64,000 nt of DNA, taken from NCBI GenBank assembly GCA_035433705.1, contig DAORVK010000001.1, positions 60,052-124,051 on the forward strand. Direction: 5' to 3'. Both the position numbers and the translations under genes were made by a program. The stretch's first letter is position 1; each line of letters starts with the position of its first letter. Origin of the DNA: CADEFQ01 sp035433705. GTDB taxonomy: Bacteria > Pseudomonadota > Gammaproteobacteria > Steroidobacterales > Steroidobacteraceae. Shown in pieces: positions 41,585 to 51,417 of the stretch. Below the pieces are notes generated by a model. That model ran no database searches. It was given only the letters and a program-made list of their open reading frames with translations, and was not told the DNA's origin.

Positions 41585-43105
41585 TCACGCGGCGGCGCTG
41601 CGCGAGGCGGGGTCCTCGAGATATTTGCCCTCGAGATAGCGCAGCGAGGCGGTGGCCGTCAGCGGTTTGCCAGTCGCGAGTTTCAGAAGCTCCTGGGTCG
41701 ATACTTTCGCGCCGAGGCCATGCACTTTCTCGCGCAGCCAGCCGAAGAGCCCCGCGAACTCGCCGCGGGCAATCTGCTCGTCGAGCGCCGGTACATCCCC
41801 GCGCAGCTTCTCGAAGAGCTGAGCCGCGATGGCAGCGCCGAGCGCGTACGAAGGGAAGTAACCAAAGGAGCCTACTGCCCAGTGGATATCCTGCAGGCAG
41901 CCTTCCTGCTGCCTTGCGGGCCGGACGTTGAAGCGTGCCTGCATGAACTCCGCCCAGGCTTCCGGCAGTTCGCGCACCGCGAGCGCGCCCGCAAGCAGCT
42001 GCTTCTCGAGGTCGTAGCGCAGCTGGATATGCAGCGGATAGGTCAGCTCGTCGGCGTCAACCCGGATCAGGCTGCGCCGCACGCGCGTCAGGTGCGCGTA
42101 AACGTTCTCCGGATCCCACTCGGGGCCGCTTACGCCAAAATGCTTCTGCAGAAGCGGCATCAGGTAGCGGACAAAGGGCCGGCTGCGGCACACGATCATC
42201 TCGATCAGGAGCGACTGACTCTCCTCGATCGCCATGCCGCGGTCGCGCCCGACAGGCTGGTCGCGCCACTCGCGTGGCAGGCCCAGATCGTACATCGCGT
42301 GGCCCGTCTCGTGCAGCGCACCGAGCACACTCGAGAAAAGATCGTCGGCGTCGTAGCGCGTGGTGATGCGAATGTCGCCCGGCACACCCTCCGTGAACGG
42401 ATGCTCGCTCTCGTCGACACGACCACCGTCGAACGGAAAGCCGACAGCCTTCATGATTTCGGTTACGAGCTGGCGCTGCTTCGCGACCGGAAACTTGCCG
42501 GTGATCGGCAGCGCCGGGTGCTTCGCCTGCAGTGCCATCGTCTCGCGAATGAGGCCCGGCAGGCGGCGCGCGAGCGCCTTGAACATCGCATCGATGTCCG
42601 TCATCGTCACACCGGGACTGAATTCGTCGATCAGCGCGTCATAGGGCGCAAGATTGAGCGCCTGGCCCAGGAGCTGCGCCTTGTCGCGCACGAGTTGCAG
42701 CACCTCCTCGAGGTGCGGCGCAAAGATCGCGAAATCGTCGGCGCGGCGCGCCTCGACCCACTTGACCTCCGCTTTCGAAGTCGCACGCGCGAGCCGCGAC
42801 ACGAGCGACACCGGGGTTGCGATCGCGTGGTCGCGCTGCCGGCGCATCTCCCGCAGGTTCCCGAGCTGCCACTCGTCGAGCCCCGGGGCGTTCGCCTGTG
42901 CACGATCGAGCAGGCGACTGATCCGGGGTGCCGTGAGGAGGGTGTGATGCTCGGTCTCGAGCGCCGCCAGTTGCTCGCCGCGGATGTCGGCGCTGCCCTT
43001 GGGCATCATCACCGCCGCGTCCCAGCGCAGCAGCGCGAGCGCGCCACGGAACGCGTGGAGGCGCTTCCATTCCTGCTCGAGCTGCTGATAGGGCGTGGCT
43101 GACAC
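41585..43105 (-). CDS. M32 family carboxypeptidase (Taq-type)
   Basis: 506 residues if it starts at GTG 43105 (SATPYQQLEQEWKRLHAFRG); an in-frame ATG at 43138 would add 11 residues that look unlike the family. The zinc site is HETGH in GALHETGHAMYDLGLPREWR, with AIEESQSLLIEMIVCRSRPF giving the third ligand. YALGAAIAAQLFEKLR and the FSPGVTMTDIDAMFKALARR stretch support M32. It is cytoplasmic and removes C-terminal amino acids, with Co2+ or Zn2+ in relatives. It lies upstream of ttcA by 18 bp. Confidence 0.93.
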   Translation of the reverse strand: MSATPYQQLEQEWKRLHAFRGALALLRWDAAVMMPKGSADIRGEQLAALETEHHTLLTAPRISRLLDRAQANAPGLDEWQLGNLREMRRQRDHAIATPVSLVSRLARATSKAEVKWVEARRADDFAIFAPHLEEVLQLVRDKAQLLGQALNLAPYDALIDEFSPGVTMTDIDAMFKALARRLPGLIRETMALQAKHPALPITGKFPVAKQRQLVTEIMKAVGFPFDGGRVDESEHPFTEGVPGDIRITTRYDADDLFSSVLGALHETGHAMYDLGLPREWRDQPVGRDRGMAIEESQSLLIEMIVCRSRPFVRYLMPLLQKHFGVSGPEWDPENVYAHLTRVRRSLIRVDADELTYPLHIQLRYDLEKQLLAGALAVRELPEAWAEFMQARFNVRPARQQEGCLQDIHWAVGSFGYFPSYALGAAIAAQLFEKLRGDVPALDEQIARGEFAGLFGWLREKVHGLGAKVSTQELLKLATGKPLTATASLRYLEGKYLEDPASRSAAA

Positions 43106-43178
43106 GGGGCACCGGGTACGGGGCGGGGGACGCCCCATTGTACTCGCCGGTCGGGCCCGGGCCGCTTTGACACATGGA

Positions 43179-46100
43179 TTAATCTTTTATATTCAAGGCC
43201 TTATTTGCAGACGGCACAGTTGACACGGCGCCCGCAAGCTTCTCGATCAGGCGGCTCACATGGTGCGGGGAATGGGTATTGCGGGCAATCAGCAGGTAGA
43301 GCGCCGGCACCACGAGCAGGGTCAGGGCCAGCGAAAAAATCGTCCCGAAGAACACGGCCGAACCGATCGACTGGCGACTCTCCTCTCCCGCTCCCGTGGC
43401 GAGCATCAAAGGTATCGCCCCGCAAGCGGTGCAGAGGCTGGTCATCAGCACCGGCCGCAGACGGATGGTCGCCGCCTGGACCACCGCGTCCACGAAGGCG
43501 ACACCGCGATCGCGCAGCTGGTTTGTGAACTCGACGATCAGGATACCGTTCTTGCAGGCGATACCGATCAGCATGATCGCGCCGATCTGGCTGAAGACGT
43601 TGATGGAGGAACCGAAGAGCCACAGCCCCACGAGCGCGCCCGACAGCGCGAGCGGCACCGTGGCGAGTATCACGAGCGGATGGACGAAGCTCTCGAACTG
43701 GGCCGCGAGCACGAGGTAGACGATCAGGAGCGCGAAGCCGAACGTGAGCCACAGTTTGCCGCCCGACTGCTTCAGCTCGCGCGACTCGCCGTCGTAGTTG
43801 ATCGTGACCCCCTGCGGTACTTCCTCACGGATCACGCGCTCCACATCCTCGAGCGCTTCCCCAAGCGAGTAGCCGGGCGCGAGATTGGCCGACAGGGTGA
43901 TCGAGCGCAGCCGGTCGAAGCGCTTCAGGTCATTCGGTCCGGCGACTTCCCCGGCCTGTACCAGCGCCGATAGCGGCAAGAGCTTCCCCGTCGTCGTCGA
44001 GCGCACGTAGATGTCACCAAGGTCGTTCACCGAGGCACGTTCGTCGTCGCGCGCCTGCACGACCACGTTGTACTCCTCCCCGCCCCGCAGGAAGGTCGTC
44101 ACGATGCGCGATCCGAGCATCGTCTCGAGCGTGTGCCCCACGGTGGCGAGCGACACGCCGAGATCGGCCGCCTTGTTGCGATCGATCCGCACCGAAATCT
44201 GCGGCTTCCTCTCGAGATAGTCGGACTCGAGCGCGATGATGCGCGGGTTTTCCGCCTGCAGCCGCGCCATGACCTTGTCGCGCCACGAGGCGAGTTCGTC
44301 ATAGTCGCTGCCGCCGAGCACGACCTGCAGCGGCTTGCCTCCGCCACGCACGCCGAGGCCCGGCGGCTGGATCACGACGATGCGCAGGCCCGGCAGGTCC
44401 GCCACGCGCTGGCCGACGCGCGCGGCGATCACTCCCGCGGAATCCTTGCGCTCTCCCCAGAGTGTCAGCGGCAGGTAGGCGATGCCGTTGCTCACCTCTC
44501 CCTGCCGGCCGAAACCACCCGAGCGGGTGATGACGCGCTTCGCGTTGCCGCGCTCCACTTCATCCGTCATGATGGTCTCGAGTTCGCGCATGTGGCGGTC
44601 GAGGTAAGCGAGGCTCGAACCCTCGGGCGCGGTGAGCCTCGCAAACAGCATCGCCCGATCCTCGATCGGTGCGAACGTCACGGGAAGCTTCAGCCACGGC
44701 ACGGGCTGGCCGGCGATCATCAGTGCGACGATGAGCGCCGTGAAGGCGCTCGCTGCGCCGAGCACGATCAGCGGGCCACGGCCCATGAGCGAACGGCGCA
44801 CCAGCCGCTCGTAGGCGCCGGCTGCCTTGTGAAACAGCGCATCGACCGCCTGGGCCAGGCGGCCGCGGTGCAACCCTGCCGTGAAGAGCTTCGACGCCAT
44901 CATCGGCGTCAGCGTCAGCGCAATCAGCGCGGAGAACGCGACCGCAGCGGCCACCGTGACGCCGAACTCGCCGAAGAGGCGCCCGACGTTGCCCTCCATG
45001 TACGAGACCGGCAGGAACACGGCACACAGCACCAGCGTGGTTGCGATCACCGCGAAGCCGATCTCGCGACTGCCGGTGAGGGATGCAAGCAGCGCCGGTT
45101 CGCCGCGCTCGATCCGCCGCACGATGTTCTCGAGCACCACGATCGAGTCGTCGACGACGAGCCCGATCGCGAGCACGGCGCCGAGCAGCGTCAGCGTGTT
45201 GATCGAGTAGCCGAGGACGGCCATCACGAGTGTCGCGGCCAGCAGCGACACCGGAATCGTGACGGCCGGTATCAGGGTCGCGCGGGCGGTGCCCAGAAAG
45301 AGAAAGATCACCGCGAGCACGATCGCGAGTGTTTCTGTGAGCGCCTTGGCCACGCTCTTCATCGACTCGACGATGAACACCGAGAAATCGATGTTTGCGC
45401 CCATGATGATGTCAGCCGGCAGGCTCGCGCGCATGCGCTCCATTTCGGCCCTGGCACGCTGCGCGACCTCGAGCACGTTCGCCTGCGACTGCGGCGTGAT
45501 GCCGACACTGACACCCGGTACGCCGTCCGAGCGTGACAGGCTGCGCTCGTCCTCGGCCGCGAGCGTGACGCGCGCGATGTCACCGAGGCGCACGACGTAG
45601 CCATCGGCGCCCTTGCCGATCGCAAGCTCGCGGAAGTCGGCCTCCTCCGTGAGGTTCGTGTCGGTACGCAACGTGAACTCACGCTCGCGCGACTCGATGC
45701 GCCCCGCGGGCAGTTCGACGTTCTCGCGCCGCAGCGCGTCCTCGACGTCGGTGACCGTCAACCGGCGCGCGGCGAGCGCGTCGCGGTCGAGCCAGATGCG
45801 CATCGCGTAGCGGCGCGCCCCGCTCAGGCGCACGACCGCAACACCCGGTACCGCCGAGAAGCGATCGACGAGGTGCCGGGTCACATAGTCGGTCAGCTCG
45901 AGCGGGCTGCGCGCCGGACTCGACACGCTGATGTACATGATCGCGTCCATGCCCGAATCGACCTTGGTGATCTGCGGCGGGTCGGCCTCCTCGGGCAAGC
46001 GCGCGATCACGCGCGAGACGTGCTCGCGCACGTCGTTGGCGGCGGCGTCGATGTCGCGATCGAGCGTGAACTCGAGCGTGACGCGCGAATTCTCGTCGCG

Positions 46101-46352
46101 GCTCGAGGAGGTGAGCTTGGCGAGCCCCTCGATGCCCGAGATCTCGTCTTCGATCAGCTCCGTGATGCGCTTCTCGATCACGCTCGCGGAGGCGCCGCGG
46201 TAGAAGGTGTCGATCGTGACGATCGGCGGCGAGACATCCGGATACTCGCGGATCGGCAGGCGCAGCGCCGCCATCACGCCGAGAATGGCGAGCAGCAGCG
46301 ACAGCACGGTCGCAAACACCGGCCGGCGGATCGACAGATCGGAGATCGTCAC
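43179..46352 (-). CDS. RND multidrug efflux transporter, inner-membrane pump (HAE1/AcrB-like)
   Basis: 1057 residues, normal for AcrB/MexB-type pumps. The opening MTISDLSIRRPVFATVLSLL is typical. Twelve membrane helices in two homologous halves flank two large periplasmic domains. The proton-relay Asp pair lies in GAVLAIGLVVDDSIVVLENI. AVFLPVSYMEGNVGRLFGEF and a late LIGIACKNGILIVEFTNQLR also fit. It is driven by proton motive force and needs an adaptor, encoded immediately upstream in operon (4 nt overlap), and an outer-membrane channel, which is not in the window. Substrate cannot be read from sequence. Confidence 0.95.
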   Translation of the reverse strand: MTISDLSIRRPVFATVLSLLLAILGVMAALRLPIREYPDVSPPIVTIDTFYRGASASVIEKRITELIEDEISGIEGLAKLTSSSRDENSRVTLEFTLDRDIDAAANDVREHVSRVIARLPEEADPPQITKVDSGMDAIMYISVSSPARSPLELTDYVTRHLVDRFSAVPGVAVVRLSGARRYAMRIWLDRDALAARRLTVTDVEDALRRENVELPAGRIESREREFTLRTDTNLTEEADFRELAIGKGADGYVVRLGDIARVTLAAEDERSLSRSDGVPGVSVGITPQSQANVLEVAQRARAEMERMRASLPADIIMGANIDFSVFIVESMKSVAKALTETLAIVLAVIFLFLGTARATLIPAVTIPVSLLAATLVMAVLGYSINTLTLLGAVLAIGLVVDDSIVVLENIVRRIERGEPALLASLTGSREIGFAVIATTLVLCAVFLPVSYMEGNVGRLFGEFGVTVAAAVAFSALIALTLTPMMASKLFTAGLHRGRLAQAVDALFHKAAGAYERLVRRSLMGRGPLIVLGAASAFTALIVALMIAGQPVPWLKLPVTFAPIEDRAMLFARLTAPEGSSLAYLDRHMRELETIMTDEVERGNAKRVITRSGGFGRQGEVSNGIAYLPLTLWGERKDSAGVIAARVGQRVADLPGLRIVVIQPPGLGVRGGGKPLQVVLGGSDYDELASWRDKVMARLQAENPRIIALESDYLERKPQISVRIDRNKAADLGVSLATVGHTLETMLGSRIVTTFLRGGEEYNVVVQARDDERASVNDLGDIYVRSTTTGKLLPLSALVQAGEVAGPNDLKRFDRLRSITLSANLAPGYSLGEALEDVERVIREEVPQGVTINYDGESRELKQSGGKLWLTFGFALLIVYLVLAAQFESFVHPLVILATVPLALSGALVGLWLFGSSINVFSQIGAIMLIGIACKNGILIVEFTNQLRDRGVAFVDAVVQAATIRLRPVLMTSLCTACGAIPLMLATGAGEESRQSIGSAVFFGTIFSLALTLLVVPALYLLIARNTHSPHHVSRLIEKLAGAVSTVPSANKALNIKD

Positions 46353-47431
46353 CCCTGCGCCTCGCGCACCGCGATGCCGTCGTGCAGCTTCTGCGTGCCT
46401 TCGACCACGATACGCTCACCCTGCGCGAGGCCCCCGACGATCTCGACCTTGCCGGGCTCACGCCGCCCGATCTGCACCTCGCGCCTCGCGACCTTGCTGT
46501 CGCCGTCGACGACGAAGACGTACTGGCGGCTCTGCTCGGGCACGAGCGCCTGCTCCGGAATCACGAGCGCCTCGTACTCGTCCCTCGCGAGCGTCACGTT
46601 GACCAGCATGCCCGGCCGCAACAGGGACGCCGCATTCGGCACAAGCGCACGAACGGTCACCGAACGCGTCACCGGATCGATGCGCGAATCGATCGTCAGC
46701 ACCCGGCCCTTCAGTTCGCTGTCGGGGTGCGCCGCGGTTCGCGCGGAGAGTTCGAGCCCCTCGCGCAGGCTCCCGAGAAGGTTCTCGGGCACGGCAAAAT
46801 CCACCTTCATCACGCTCGTGTCATCGAGCGTCGTGATCACCGTGCCCGGGCTTGCGAGGCTGCCGACACTCACGCGCCGCAGGCCCACGCGGCCGCCGAA
46901 CGGCGCGCGGATCACGGTATCGGCGAGCCGTGCTGTGGCCGCGTCGGCGCGGGCCTGGTTCGCCTTCATGGTCGCCTCGAGCTGCTCATACTGCGACTGC
47001 GACACGACTCGGGTCGACAGCAGGTCGCGTGCGCGTTCGTACTGGCTCGTGCTCTCGGTGAGCGCGGCAGACGCCTCGGCGAGATCGGCGCGCGCCTGCG
47101 CCGGGTCGAGTTCGATGAGTATCTGGCCGTGCTTCACGGTCTCGCCATCGCGAAACCGCACGGCCGAGACGAAGTTCGAGGTCTTGGACATCACCTCGAT
47201 CGACTCGTTCGCGATCGCCGTGCCGAGCGCCTTCAGCTCATGCGAGACGCGCTCGCTGCGCACGACAGCACTGACGACCACCGGCGCAGCCCCGCCCGGC
47301 CGCGCACCCACGCCCGCCCTGGGTGCCTCGATCGGCGCGCCGGCGTGCTTGGTGGCGTAAATCGCCCAGCCGCCCGCGAGCAACGCCGCGACGAGACTGG
47401 CTGCGGTGACGACGTTGCGCGTGTCGGCCAT
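46349..47431 (-). CDS. RND efflux periplasmic adaptor (membrane fusion protein)
   Basis: 360 residues. An N-terminal hydrophobic anchor (AASLVAALLAGGWAIYATKH) is followed by barrel-sandwich and lipoyl-like parts (NFVSAVRFRDGETVKHGQIL) with hairpin ASAALTESTSQYERARDLLS. The beta-barrel domain has TVIRAPFGGRVGLRRVSVGS and GSLASPGTVITTLDD. It links the pump to an outer-membrane factor. Its stop overlaps the pump gene start by four bases, so they are co-translated. No TetR or MarR regulator adjoins the pair. Confidence 0.94.
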   Translation of the reverse strand: MADTRNVVTAASLVAALLAGGWAIYATKHAGAPIEAPRAGVGARPGGAAPVVVSAVVRSERVSHELKALGTAIANESIEVMSKTSNFVSAVRFRDGETVKHGQILIELDPAQARADLAEASAALTESTSQYERARDLLSTRVVSQSQYEQLEATMKANQARADAATARLADTVIRAPFGGRVGLRRVSVGSLASPGTVITTLDDTSVMKVDFAVPENLLGSLREGLELSARTAAHPDSELKGRVLTIDSRIDPVTRSVTVRALVPNAASLLRPGMLVNVTLARDEYEALVIPEQALVPEQSRQYVFVVDGDSKVARREVQIGRREPGKVEIVGGLAQGERIVVEGTQKLHDGIAVREAQG

Positions 47432-47449
47432 CGGGAAAGTATTGCATCG

Positions 47450-48319
47450 TTATCGGGCGAACGTCACCCGATCGGCAAGGCCGACCGAAAGCGCGGTTCC
47501 CACCAGCACCACGGCGCAGCCGGCCAGCAAGCCCGAGGTCACGGGCTCATGCAGTACGACCGCACCCCACAGGATCCCGAAGACGGGAAAGAGAAACGCA
47601 ACGGCCACGGCGCGACCCGCACCCACGCTGCGCATCAAGCGGAAGTAGATGAGATAGGCGACGCCGGTGCAGAACACGCCGAGCGCCCCGGCGGCGAGCC
47701 AGCCTTGCAGTGAGATCGGCGCCTGCGGCCAGGTTGCGATGGAGAACGGCGCGATGACGAGCATCGCACCGAGAACCGAGCCGGCAGCGACGGCCGCAGG
47801 ATCGGCCGCACCCAGATACCGGCGCGTGAAGCTGGCACCGATGCCGTAGAGCGCGGCAGCCGCAAGCGCCGCGACCACGCCGGGCACGGCGCCCGCACCG
47901 AGCGTACCGATTGCGCCATGCACGAGCCAGGCGACGCCGCCGAATGCGATCACGATGCCGGTGACGCGCCAGATCGTCAGCCGCTCGCCGAGCCACGCCC
48001 AGGCGATGAGCGCACCGAACATCGGTGTCGTCGCATTCAGCAGTGCCGCAAGCCCGCTCGTGATGCTGAGCATCGCATAAGCGAACAGCGAGAACGGCAC
48101 TGCTGTATTGATGGCACCGAGCGCGAGCAGCGCCAGCGGCTGCTCGCGCAACGCCTGCCAATGTCGCAGGAAAAGTACCAGCACGAGCAACGCAACCGCG
48201 ATCCGCACGCCCGCGAGCGCCGTGGCGCCGAACACGGGTGAGGCGATCCGCATCAGCACGAAGGCGCCGCCCCAGATCGCGCCGAGCAGCAGCATGTCGG
48301 AGAGGTCGCGGGTGCGCAT
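47450..48319 (-). CDS. DMT-superfamily (EamA) transporter
   Basis: 289 residues from ATG 48319; ten predicted helices in two EamA repeats. LLLGAIWGGAFVLMRIASPV starts the first repeat, and GLAALLNATTPMFGALIAWA with WLGERLTIWRVTGIVIAFGG shows the EamA signature. The second repeat repeats it as FLFPVFGILWGAVVLHEPVT. It probably exports metabolites such as amino acids. It lies 16 bp downstream of the degenerate serine hydrolase gene and 18 bp before the adaptor gene on the same strand, so read-through is likely. Confidence 0.92.
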   Translation of the reverse strand: MRTRDLSDMLLLGAIWGGAFVLMRIASPVFGATALAGVRIAVALLVLVLFLRHWQALREQPLALLALGAINTAVPFSLFAYAMLSITSGLAALLNATTPMFGALIAWAWLGERLTIWRVTGIVIAFGGVAWLVHGAIGTLGAGAVPGVVAALAAAALYGIGASFTRRYLGAADPAAVAAGSVLGAMLVIAPFSIATWPQAPISLQGWLAAGALGVFCTGVAYLIYFRLMRSVGAGRAVAVAFLFPVFGILWGAVVLHEPVTSGLLAGCAVVLVGTALSVGLADRVTFAR

Positions 48320-48335
48320 CACGCAGGCCGCAGCT

Positions 48336-49445
48336 TCAGTGAAGTCCGTGGCGCAGGATCGCAGGCAGTGTCCCGGCATCCCAGCCCGGTGTCGCACGCC
48401 CGAGACGCACGATCACCAGCTGCTCGTCCGGCCAGACCCAGATCGCGTGCCCATCGCCGGCCATCATGAGTCCCCCGCCTTCGAGCTGCCATGCCTCGAG
48501 GCCGTAGTGCGGATTCGGGACCGAGCCGCGCGCCATCTCGTGGACCCACCCCTGCGGCAGTACTTGCCGGCCGCCCGCGACTCCGTCGTCAACAAGGAGC
48601 ATGCCAACGCGCAGCAGATCACCCGGTGCGGCGCGCAGGCCGTCAAACACCGCGGCCATGCCGCCTCGCCGGTCGAGCCCGTACTCGGCAACACCCGCGC
48701 CAATCGGCTGCCAGAGCCTCTGCGCGAGGACTTCCGGGAACCGCTCGCCGCTGGCCCGCTCGAGAATGAGGCCGAGCAGCTGCGCATCGACGGGAGACAC
48801 CGCGAAGTGGGTACCGGGCTCGTGCGCAAGGTCGAAAGACAGGGCGGCACGCACGGATTCGGTGCCGAACCGCATGCGCCCTCCCTTGCCCAGAAGAGCT
48901 GCCCAGCTGTCGAGGGCAGGAGTCTCCAGCCCGGACACGTTCTGCAGGAGCTGCCGCAACGTGATCGCACCGCGCGCCTCGCCACGCCACTCCGCGAGCC
49001 AATGATCAACCCTCGTATCGAGCGATGTGACGAGGCCGTCGGCAAGCGCGCAGCCATAGGCGACACCCAGCAGCGACCTGCTGAGGCCCTGCACGGGAAA
49101 GAGCGTGTCGCGCGCGAGGCCCTGCCAGTAGCGCTCGAGCTGCAGCTTGCTTCGGTGCATTACCAGCAGCGCCGCGCTGTCATTCGCCTCGGCCCATGCT
49201 CCGGCCTGCGCCAGCGCGCCCGCGTCGATCGTCCGCTCGTCCGGCGTCGCAACCGGGAAGAACGCCGATCCGCCGCCATCGAACCCCTCGACCGGCGTGC
49301 GCAGGGCGACGCGCCACTGCGCCTTGTCGGCCGGAAGCTGCCAGAGACGATGCAGGAACGGCCAGTCTGCGGCGAGGAGCCCGATGCCCGCGGAGAGCAT
49401 CAGCGCACCTGCCGCGACGAGCACCACGAGCAAACGTCGCAACAT
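48336..49445 (-). CDS. Beta-lactamase-fold serine hydrolase, catalytic residues apparently lost
   Basis: 369 residues. An N-terminal helix (LLVVLVAAGALMLSAGIGLL) gives membrane anchoring or export. The class C beta-lactamase/esterase fold is recognisable: LVMHRSKLQLERYWQGL, the helix ADGLVTSLDTRVDHWLAEWR, ITLRQLLQNVSGLE and DAQLLGLILERASGERFPEV. Where active relatives have S-x-x-K (as in S-V-T-K-S), this sequence reads G-L-S-R-S, replacing both the nucleophile and the lysine. The usual Tyr of the second motif is also absent (FAVSPVDAQLLG). It is probably a pseudoenzyme with a binding or structural role, unless an alternative alignment places a catalytic Ser nearby. Confidence 0.85.
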   Translation of the reverse strand: MLRRLLVVLVAAGALMLSAGIGLLAADWPFLHRLWQLPADKAQWRVALRTPVEGFDGGGSAFFPVATPDERTIDAGALAQAGAWAEANDSAALLVMHRSKLQLERYWQGLARDTLFPVQGLSRSLLGVAYGCALADGLVTSLDTRVDHWLAEWRGEARGAITLRQLLQNVSGLETPALDSWAALLGKGGRMRFGTESVRAALSFDLAHEPGTHFAVSPVDAQLLGLILERASGERFPEVLAQRLWQPIGAGVAEYGLDRRGGMAAVFDGLRAAPGDLLRVGMLLVDDGVAGGRQVLPQGWVHEMARGSVPNPHYGLEAWQLEGGGLMMAGDGHAIWVWPDEQLVIVRLGRATPGWDAGTLPAILRHGLH

Positions 49446-49471
49446 GCCTCCATGATAATTAAACTCGCAGG

Positions 49472-50881
49472 GTGCCGCTTCGCATTGCCCTGCTCACTTC
49501 GGAGATCACGCCCTGGTCGAAGACCGGCGGGCTCGCCGACGTCACCGGTGCGCTCGCGAAGCACCTGGCGCTGGCCGGCCATGACGTGCACGTCTTCACG
49601 CCGCTCTACTCAGGCATCGATCGTGCACTGTTCGGCCTCCCGCCGCCCGAAGCAGGCGTCGTCACGACGACGCTGCCCGGCTGTACGGCCACCGTGCATT
49701 TCATCGACGACCCTGCCCTCTATGCCCGCGCAGGCCTCTACACCGACGACGCCGACGAGCACCGACGCTTCATCGCCCTTACCCGCGCCACCTTCGAGAC
49801 CTGCCGCCGAACCGGCTTTGCGCCACAGATCCTCCACTGCAACGACTGGCACACGGCATTCGGCCCGCTGCTGCTCGACGCGGAGTACGCGCAAGACCCG
49901 CTGTTCTCCGGCACGCGCAGCGTGCTCACGATCCACAATATCGGCTACCAGGGTATCTTCGACGCGCGGCAAGTAGCAGACCTCGGGCTTGCCGATCCGC
50001 ACTGGCTCCACCAGGACGACCTGCGCGCCGGCATCGTCAATGCCTTGAAACACGGCATCCTCTACGCCCACGCCGTCACGACCGTGAGCCCGACCTACGC
50101 GCGCGAAATCTGCACTGCCGAATACGGCATGGGTCTCGAACAGGTGCTGCGCGCGCGCGGCAGCGCGGTCGCCGGCATCCTGAACGGCGTCGATTACGAT
50201 GAGTGGGACCCGCGGCGCGATCGACACCTGCCGATCCACTATGACGAGCACACACTCGGCGCCAAGGCGGAGCTCAAACGCACGTTTCTTGCGCGCCAGG
50301 GCCTGCCCTTCCGGCTCGGCGTTCCGCTCTTCGGCATCGTCAGCCGGCTCGCGCCGCAGAAGGGCTTTGAACTGCTGTTCGACACGTTGCCGCCCCTGCT
50401 CGCGCAGAACCGCGCACAGCTCGTGGCGCTCGGCAGTGGCGAGGCGCGTTACGAGCGGTTCTTTGCGGGCCTTGCGCGCGATTACCCGCAGGCAGTGCGC
50501 TTTCGGGCCGGTTACGACGAGGCGCACGCACACTGGATCGAGGCGTCGGGCGATTTCTTCCTGATGCCCTCGCGCTACGAGCCGTGCGGACTCAACCAGA
50601 TGTACAGCCTGCGCTACGGCACGGTACCGATCGTGCGTCGCACGGGGGGGCTCGCCGACACCGTCCTGAACTTCGACCGCGCCGCGGGCCTCGGCACCGG
50701 CATCGTGTTCAACGACTTCGACGCGCCCGCGATGGCGTGGGCGTTCACGCGCGCGCTGACTCTCTACGCTGACACATCGGCATTCGTGAAGCTCGTGCAG
50801 AACGGCATGGCGCAGGACTTTTCGTGGGGGCGGCAGGCGGCGGAGTACGTGGCGCTGTACGAGGGGCTGCTCACACGTTGA
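49472..50881 (+). CDS. glgA: Glycogen synthase GlgA (ADP-glucose, GT5)
   Basis: 469 residues from GTG 49472. The ADP-glucose binding loop KTGGLADVTGALAKHLA is at about residues 16-32, followed by HNIGYQGIFD, VNALKHGILYAHAVTTVSPT, GILNGVDYDEWDPRRD and the C-terminal EPCGLNQMYSLRYGTVPIVR with RTGGLADTV. It extends alpha-1,4-glucan from ADP-glucose made by GlgC. No ribosome site precedes GTG, and a GATAAT element at 49454-49459 lies very near the start, so the mRNA leader must be short. It is divergent from the degenerate hydrolase gene with 26 bp between. Confidence 0.97.
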   Translation: MPLRIALLTSEITPWSKTGGLADVTGALAKHLALAGHDVHVFTPLYSGIDRALFGLPPPEAGVVTTTLPGCTATVHFIDDPALYARAGLYTDDADEHRRFIALTRATFETCRRTGFAPQILHCNDWHTAFGPLLLDAEYAQDPLFSGTRSVLTIHNIGYQGIFDARQVADLGLADPHWLHQDDLRAGIVNALKHGILYAHAVTTVSPTYAREICTAEYGMGLEQVLRARGSAVAGILNGVDYDEWDPRRDRHLPIHYDEHTLGAKAELKRTFLARQGLPFRLGVPLFGIVSRLAPQKGFELLFDTLPPLLAQNRAQLVALGSGEARYERFFAGLARDYPQAVRFRAGYDEAHAHWIEASGDFFLMPSRYEPCGLNQMYSLRYGTVPIVRRTGGLADTVLNFDRAAGLGTGIVFNDFDAPAMAWAFTRALTLYADTSAFVKLVQNGMAQDFSWGRQAAEYVALYEGLLTR

Positions 50882-50891
50882 CGCGCGGTGC

Positions 50892-50928
50892 GCGGCACGA
50901 CCCGACAGCACAGCTACGGTCGTGCCGC
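50892..50928. terminator. Hairpin between convergent glgA and LEA2 genes
   Basis: GCGGCACGACC ... GGTCGTGCCGC: an 11 bp perfect stem with a 15 nt loop, partly inside the LEA2 gene end. It has no T-run on either side, so termination is plausible but not certain. Confidence 0.4.
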
Positions 50929-51417
50929 CCCCTTGAGATCCCCCAGCCTGAACGTCCCCTTCTCCTCGAACGGGATCGTGCGCATGAAGCCCGCAGCGAG
51001 CGACAGCTTGCCGCGCACGCGATAGTCGAGCGAATCGCGCGCCTTGTCGCCGCGCATGCCGGAAAAGAGCTTCAGGATTGCGCCCGCCATGTTGGCCGAG
51101 AGCAGCATGTCGAATTCGGCCTCACCGAACGCCGGCACCGTGAACGCCTCGCCGGCGACTCCATGCGCGAATTCTTCACCATTGAGATCCATTGTGGCGG
51201 ATATGCCCTTGACGGGCAGCGCGCGATCGTTCGGGTTCTGCACGCGCAGGCGCACCTTGAAGCGCTGATCGAACAGCTCGCTGCGCTGCATCTCGATATT
51301 CACGACCTGCAGTGTGGGTGTTTCGAATCGAGTCGCTGCGCAGCCGCCTGCCATCAGTGCGAAAGCGGCGGCGCACAGTACCGCGGGGATCGGCCGCACT
51401 TTCGCGATTCGCTTCAT
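50914..51417 (-). CDS. LEA type 2 / WHy-domain lipoprotein
   Basis: 167 residues. The lipoprotein signal ends in ALMAGGCA (Cys near residue 26). The WHy/LEA2 domain is clear in LQVVNIEMQRSELFDQRFKV followed by RLRVQNPNDRALPVKGI, with the NPN motif central to the family. It contains SATMDLNGEEFAHG and VPAFGEAEFDMLLSANM. LEA2 domains are linked with desiccation or membrane stress, but bacterial function is unproven. Its ATG overlaps the end of the decayed higA frame. Confidence 0.9.
   Translation of the reverse strand: MKRIAKVRPIPAVLCAAAFALMAGGCAATRFETPTLQVVNIEMQRSELFDQRFKVRLRVQNPNDRALPVKGISATMDLNGEEFAHGVAGEAFTVPAFGEAEFDMLLSANMAGAILKLFSGMRGDKARDSLDYRVRGKLSLAAGFMRTIPFEEKGTFRLGDLKGAARP

Noticed and set aside
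44133..45536. Plus-strand frame of over 450 codons opposite the RND pump
   Set aside because: Antisense shadow of a conserved RND transporter; His/Arg-rich with no recognisable motif.
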